Assembly (NCBI GenBank): GCA_030655795.1
Contig: JAUSPJ010000366.1
Location: 1-9,698, forward strand
Length of the DNA: 9,698 nt
Reading direction: 5' to 3'
Source: Fidelibacterota bacterium
GTDB lineage: Bacteria > Fidelibacterota > UBA2242
The translations under genes were made by a program, and so were the position numbers. Numbering within the stretch: position 1 is the stretch's first letter; every line of letters starts with the position of its first letter. Shown one piece after another: positions 6,495 through 9,698 of the stretch. The notes under the pieces were generated by a model that searched no databases, was not told where the DNA came from, and saw nothing but the letters and a program-made list of their open reading frames with translations.

Positions 6495-6558
6495 GGAAAG
6501 GCCTGTTTCCATGGTTAAAAATCTCCAATCTCGAATCTCCAATCTGCCCCAAAGGGGC
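6495..6558. repeat. Cluster: GGAAA/TTTCC hairpin, 12-base direct repeat, GCCCC-AAA-GGGGC hairpin
   Basis: GGAAA (6495-6499) pairs with TTTCC (6506-6510). A perfect 12-base direct repeat AATCTCCAATCT lies at 6520-6531 and 6534-6545 with a CG spacer. It is followed immediately by GCCCC-AAA-GGGGC (6546-6558). The AT-rich sequence after this last hairpin (TCCTTATATATT) lacks a true T-run, so terminator activity is doubtful. Confidence 0.6.
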
Positions 6559-6591
6559 TCCTTATATATTAAGAGTAATGAAAAAGAAGAG

Positions 6592-6625
6592 AAGTAAAAA
6601 AGTAAAAAAGAAAGTAAAAAGTTAG
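6592..6625. repeat. Purine-rich AGTAAAAA tandem tract
   Basis: Irregular copies of AGTAAAAA (about 6593, 6601 and 6613) form a low-complexity purine tract. It was probably generated by slippage. On the other strand it gives a Leu/Phe/Ser-rich reading frame that I treat as spurious. Confidence 0.5.
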
Positions 6626-6684
6626 TTAAAGCCTCCATGTTTGTAAATTATCAGAAGAGAAGGTGGGACTCCGGAGCAATCAAA

Positions 6685-6725
6685 ACTCTGTGTAACTCCG
6701 TGCCTACTCAGTGCAACTCTGTGTA
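6685..6725. repeat. Four tandem ACTCNGTG units
   Basis: The units are ACTCTGTGTA (6685-6694), ACTCCGTGCCT (6695-6705), ACTCAGTGCA (6706-6715) and ACTCTGTGTA (6716-6725), followed by ACATT. The spacing of 10-11 bases equals one helical turn. No regulator is known to me for this word. The reverse complement of the core appears as CACAGAG and CACGGAG at 6005-6020. Confidence 0.55.
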
Positions 6726-6887
6726 ACATTATCCGGTTTCCATTCCCAAATATTTTTCTTCCATTTTACGAGGAAACAGCTATATTAGTAATTCAATTTG
6801 TCAGTGGGTTTGTAGATTCGATAGGATTTTTCAAATAGACTTCATTGCTTCGTTTAGATTGTCTACCTGTCCACCCATAAAAAGCGG

Positions 6888-6983
6888 ATGACTAAAAATC
6901 TTTATTCTCACCTTTCCCCGGTATTACTGCGGGGAGTAATTTGTGCAATTAAGTCAAATAACAGGCAGAAAGGCCTCGCGTGA
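6888..6983 (+). CDS. Possible 31-residue leader ORF overlapping the thrA start
   Basis: From an ATG at 6888 a 31-codon frame reads MTKNLYSHLSPVLLRGVICA and ends at TGA 6981-6983. That stop overlaps the thrA GTG (6980-6982) as GTGA, a layout typical of translational coupling. Only a weak purine-rich AAAGCGG precedes the ATG. The peptide has one threonine and two isoleucines, so it is not a classical Thr/Ile attenuator like the E. coli thr leader. I recognise no homologous family. Codons 10-18 contain the alternative hairpins listed separately. A frame of this length can occur by chance, so this is a tentative call based on the exact overlap. Confidence 0.3.
   Translation: MTKNLYSHLSPVLLRGVICAIKSNNRQKGLA
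6916..6940 (+). promoter_or_regulatory. Two mutually exclusive hairpins in the thrA leader
   Basis: CCCCG (6916-6920) can pair with CGGGG (6930-6934). Alternatively ATTACT (6923-6928) can pair with AGTAAT (6935-6940), around a loop that contains the CGGGG. Both cannot form at once. They lie 40-64 bases before the thrA GTG and inside the small ORF, so ribosome movement could decide between them. Neither hairpin covers the thrA ribosome binding site and no T-run follows. A regulatory role is inference. Confidence 0.35.
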
Positions 6984-9448
6984 AAGTACTTAAATTCGGC
7001 GGTACTTCCGTCGGAAAACCGGAAAACCTCAAAACTATCTTTCGGATTATCACTGATGCTTATCAAAAAGATAATGCGATAACTGCTGTATTCTCAGCGC
7101 TGTCCGGCGTCACTGATGAACTCATTCATATCAGCCGTCTGGCCGCCCGCAGAGACCGCAGCTATGAAAATCGATTCGAGTGGCTGTATAATCGGCATTT
7201 ACAATTCATCGGACCGCTTTTTCCCGATGAAATAAAGCCGGAATTAATTGAAACAACCGATCGGTTGTTTGCCGAATTACGGGAAATTGTCCATGGCATT
7301 TTCCTGCTAAAAGAATTATCCAACCGCTCTCTCGACCTGGTAATGAGCTTCGGCGAGCGGTTATCCAATACAATCGTTGCCCGATACGGTCAATTACTGG
7401 GTTTGCCGGTTCATTACCTCGACACCCGTCAATTAATTGTCACCGATGATAATTTCGGAGCAGCCCGGATTCAAATGGACATAACGGTCGAAAAAATCTG
7501 GAATTACTATCGCTCCAATTCCGGTATTCAGATTGTCACCGGTTTTATTGCGGCCACTGAAGAGGGTATTACGACCACTCTGGGACGGGGCGGTTCGGAT
7601 TTCACAGCATCTGTGATTGCCGCGGCTGTCGATGCCGAAGAGGTCCAGATCTGGACCGATGTCAACGGCGTCATGTCCGCCGATCCCAATAAAGTCAGGG
7701 AAGCATTTTCACTCCGGGAGCTCAGTTACGAAGAGGCCATGGAGTTGAGCCACTTCGGCGCCAGGGTCCTGCATCCGCCGACAATTCAGCCGGCCATGGA
7801 TAAAGATATTCCGGTTCGGATTATGAACACATTCAACCCGGAATTTCCGGGCACGGTGATCAAATCAAATCCCGTCGGCAATGGCGGCTTTGTCAAAGGC
7901 ATCACCTCCATCAGTAATATTTCGCTGCTGACGATTCAGGGCAGCGGTATGGTCGGCGTCACCGGTGTTTCTTCACGGCTGTTTGGTTCGCTGGCAAAAG
8001 CGGAAGTCAACGTGATTCTGATATCTCAGGCGTCTTCGGAGCACTCGATCTGTGTTGCCATTACCCCGGATTCCGTTAAAAAGGCAAAATCAGCCATTGA
8101 ACGGGAATTCGTCCTGGAAATTACCGCCCATATGGTAAATCCGCTAATTGTTGAAAACGACCTGGCGATTCTGGCCGTTGTCGGCGAACGGATGCGCAAA
8201 ACCACCGGTCTGGCAGGACGCCTTTTCAATGCGCTTGGCGAAAAAGCCATCAACGTGGTGGCTATTGCCCAGGGTTCCTCAGAATTGAATATCTCCATCG
8301 TTATTAGTAAAAAAGACGAACTCATGGCGCTGAATGCCGTTCATGACGCTTTTTTCGCCAGGCAGTCGCAAATTAATCTTTTCGTAATGGGCGTTGGGCT
8401 GATTGGTTCGACTCTCCTCAAACAAATCAGGGATAATTATCAGACATTCGTGAGCGAACATGCACTCAATTTAAAAGTCGTTGGAATTGCCAACAGCCGG
8501 AAAATGCTGATTGATGAAGCCGGGGTAGACCTCGATTCATGGCCAGCCATGCTTGGTGATTCACCCGTAATGACCGATTTGAATCAACTGCTGGCAGAAA
8601 TCCGCCATCTCAATCTGAGCAATAATGTGCTCGTGGATTGCACTGCAAGCGCCGAACTGGTAGACTTTTATGAAAAATTCCTGGCGGCGCGGACGTCCAT
8701 CGTCGCCGCCAATAAACTGGGCAATACCGGATCATATTCGCAGTATCAAAAATTCCGACAATTGGCAAAAGAGAAGAATGTTCATTTTTTGTATGAAACC
8801 AATGCCGGGGCTGCCCTACCGATCATCAGCACCCTGCGGGACCTGATCAATTCCGGTGACCGGATCATCAAAATTGAAGCAATTCTTTCCGGCACAATTA
8901 GCTATATCTTTAACAATTTCCAGCCCGGGAAGAAATTCAGTTCAATTGTGAAAGATGCGCAGGAAAAAGGCTATACCGAACCCGACCCCCGGGATGATCT
9001 CAGCGGTCAGGACTTTGCCCGGAAACTGCTGATTCTTGCCCGGGAAATCGGAATTCCCATGGATCTGGCCGATATACACATTGATCCGATCCTGCCGGAA
9101 AATTGTCAAATAGCCAAATCCGTGAACGCCTTTTTCCATGAACTTGAAAAATCGGATCCGCATTTCGACGCAATAATTGATACTGCTTCGGCAAACGGTA
9201 AAGTATTACGGTACATTGCGAATTTTGAAAACAGTAGTGCAGCCATCAGGCTCGAAGAAATTGATGACGCTCATCCTTTTCATTCCCTGAAAGGCAGTGA
9301 CAATATCATTGCATTTACCACCAGCCGCTACAGCGAAAATCCGCTGGTGATCAAAGGGGCCGGGGCCGGAGCGGAAGTGACCGCAGCCGGTGTTCTGGCA
9401 GACATATTTAAAATTGCACATTCTGTAATTAAGAAACGGAGTTTCTGA
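6980..9448 (+). CDS. thrA: Bifunctional aspartokinase / homoserine dehydrogenase
   Basis: This 822-residue fusion catalyses the first step (aspartate to aspartyl phosphate) and third step (aspartate semialdehyde to homoserine) of the threonine/methionine branch. The kinase half shows KFGGTSVG (5-12), SFGERLSN (123-130) and TTLGRGGSD (199-207). Two ACT-type regulatory segments follow at about 314-380 and 394-455, each with a core like VNVILISQASSEHSI or INVVAIAQGSSELNI, which in this family bind feedback inhibitor, usually threonine. The dehydrogenase half has GVGLIG for NAD(P) (471-476), NK (578-579), ETNAGAALP (606-614), SGTISYIFN (637-645) and DDLSGQDFARK (672-682) with the catalytic acid and lysine. 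Length matches E. coli ThrA (820). The GTG start at 6980 has AGAAAGG upstream. The stop overlaps the asd start by one base. Confidence 0.97.
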   Translation: MKVLKFGGTSVGKPENLKTIFRIITDAYQKDNAITAVFSALSGVTDELIHISRLAARRDRSYENRFEWLYNRHLQFIGPLFPDEIKPELIETTDRLFAELREIVHGIFLLKELSNRSLDLVMSFGERLSNTIVARYGQLLGLPVHYLDTRQLIVTDDNFGAARIQMDITVEKIWNYYRSNSGIQIVTGFIAATEEGITTTLGRGGSDFTASVIAAAVDAEEVQIWTDVNGVMSADPNKVREAFSLRELSYEEAMELSHFGARVLHPPTIQPAMDKDIPVRIMNTFNPEFPGTVIKSNPVGNGGFVKGITSISNISLLTIQGSGMVGVTGVSSRLFGSLAKAEVNVILISQASSEHSICVAITPDSVKKAKSAIEREFVLEITAHMVNPLIVENDLAILAVVGERMRKTTGLAGRLFNALGEKAINVVAIAQGSSELNISIVISKKDELMALNAVHDAFFARQSQINLFVMGVGLIGSTLLKQIRDNYQTFVSEHALNLKVVGIANSRKMLIDEAGVDLDSWPAMLGDSPVMTDLNQLLAEIRHLNLSNNVLVDCTASAELVDFYEKFLAARTSIVAANKLGNTGSYSQYQKFRQLAKEKNVHFLYETNAGAALPIISTLRDLINSGDRIIKIEAILSGTISYIFNNFQPGKKFSSIVKDAQEKGYTEPDPRDDLSGQDFARKLLILAREIGIPMDLADIHIDPILPENCQIAKSVNAFFHELEKSDPHFDAIIDTASANGKVLRYIANFENSSAAIRLEEIDDAHPFHSLKGSDNIIAFTTSRYSENPLVIKGAGAGAEVTAAGVLADIFKIAHSVIKKRSF

Positions 9449-9698
9449 TGAAAATACCTGTTGGCATATTGGGTGCGACCGGAAGCGTCGGCCAGAAATT
9501 TATTCAACTGTTGGAAAACCACCCCTGGTTTGAAATTACCGCCCTCGGCGCATCGGAGCGATCTACTGGAAAAAAATATTCGGAAGCGGTCAACTGGTTC
9601 ATGACCGGGCCAATTCCGGAAAACATCTCATCTATGATCGTCGATGAATGTAAACCCAATCTTAATTGTAAAATTATATTTTCCGGGCTGGATTCCAG
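9448..9698 (+). CDS. asd: Aspartate-semialdehyde dehydrogenase, N-terminal part (cut by the window edge)
   Basis: The first 83 residues of the enzyme that reduces aspartyl phosphate to aspartate semialdehyde, the step between the two ThrA activities, are visible. KIPVGILGATGSVGQKFIQL (2-21) is the NADP-binding Rossmann start with GATGSVGQ. HPWFEITALGASERSTGKKY (25-44) and GPIPENISSM follow the archaeal/fungal-type ASADH pattern rather than the E. coli-type start. The active-site cysteine lies beyond the window. The ATG at 9448 overlaps the thrA stop as TGATG, and ACGGAG inside the thrA end sits 6 bases upstream, so the two are cotranscribed and probably translationally coupled. Confidence 0.95.
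   Translation, partial: MKIPVGILGATGSVGQKFIQLLENHPWFEITALGASERSTGKKYSEAVNWFMTGPIPENISSMIVDECKPNLNCKIIFSGLDS

Larger units (their letters stand above)
5917..6979. other. Divergent intergenic region rich in hairpins and repeat relics
   Basis: About 1.06 kb separates the uvrB and thrA starts. Apart from the 31-codon ORF at the right end I see no gene with codon structure or recognisable domains. What it holds is a series of small palindromes (about 6047, 6105, 6121, 6154, 6222, 6322, 6387, 6495, 6546 and 6916), short direct repeats (6434-6456, 6520-6545, 6592-6625, 6685-6725) and a repeated CYTACGGRRCAAAY motif (6132, 6175, 6233). The stretch from about 6727 to 6887 shows no structure I can name and should contain the thrA promoter. 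No tRNA, riboswitch or T-box pattern was recognised. The region looks like an accumulation site for dispersed non-coding repeats. Confidence 0.7.

Noticed and set aside
6546..6558. Rho-independent terminator at GCCCC-AAA-GGGGC
   Set aside because: The stem is only five pairs and no uninterrupted T-run follows on either strand. No gene end lies nearby.
6411..6638. 75-codon minus-strand frame in the intergenic region
   Set aside because: It is assembled from the purine tract, the 12-base direct repeat and the TACTCCA repeat. It shows no domain and no convincing ribosome binding site.
6727..6979. T-box, SAM or lysine riboswitch, or Thr/Ile attenuator before thrA
   Set aside because: No conserved riboswitch core was recognised, and the small ORF lacks runs of Thr or Ile codons.

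Overview
The window looks like chromosomal housekeeping DNA of a Gram-negative bacterium. LptE implies an outer membrane with lipopolysaccharide. The pairing of a receiver-less sigma-54 activator with lptE, the Thermus-like AsnRS start and the abundance of small interspersed repeats suggest the FCB side of the tree (Bacteroidota, Calditrichota, Marinimicrobia, KSB1 and relatives). No rRNA or other marker is present to settle the phylum. Base composition and style look even across the large genes, and I see no phage, IS transposase, CRISPR array, tRNA or rRNA.

Layout. Positions 1-5916 are all on the minus strand. In transcription order they hold uvrB (5916-3910), a small S23/IVS-type four-helix-bundle gene whose original start seems lost (about 3842-3477), purD (3313-2027), a sigma-54 enhancer-binding protein (2018-795), lptE (788-267) and the start of asnS (209 to beyond the left edge). 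purD, the activator and lptE are almost contiguous, with gaps of 6-8 bases, so they are very probably cotranscribed; asnS follows after 57 bases with its own ribosome binding site. The four-helix-bundle gene lies between AT-rich short repeats and reads as a small cassette inserted between uvrB and purD.

Positions 5917-6979 are a divergent intergenic region of about 1.06 kb with no convincing large gene. It is unusually dense in small hairpins, short direct repeats and relics of dispersed repeats. At its right end a 31-codon ORF overlaps the thrA start by four bases and contains two mutually exclusive hairpins.

Positions 6980-9698 on the plus strand encode thrA (fused aspartokinase / homoserine dehydrogenase) and the start of asd (aspartate-semialdehyde dehydrogenase, archaeal/fungal-type sequence). 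The two overlap by one base. Together they cover three consecutive steps from aspartate to homoserine, with asd supplying the middle step between the two ThrA activities.

I did not find a clearly new multi-gene system. The items most worth a second look are the start-codon-less four-helix-bundle cassette with its repeats, the hairpin-rich uvrB-thrA intergenic region, and the overlapping small ORF with switch-like hairpins in front of thrA.
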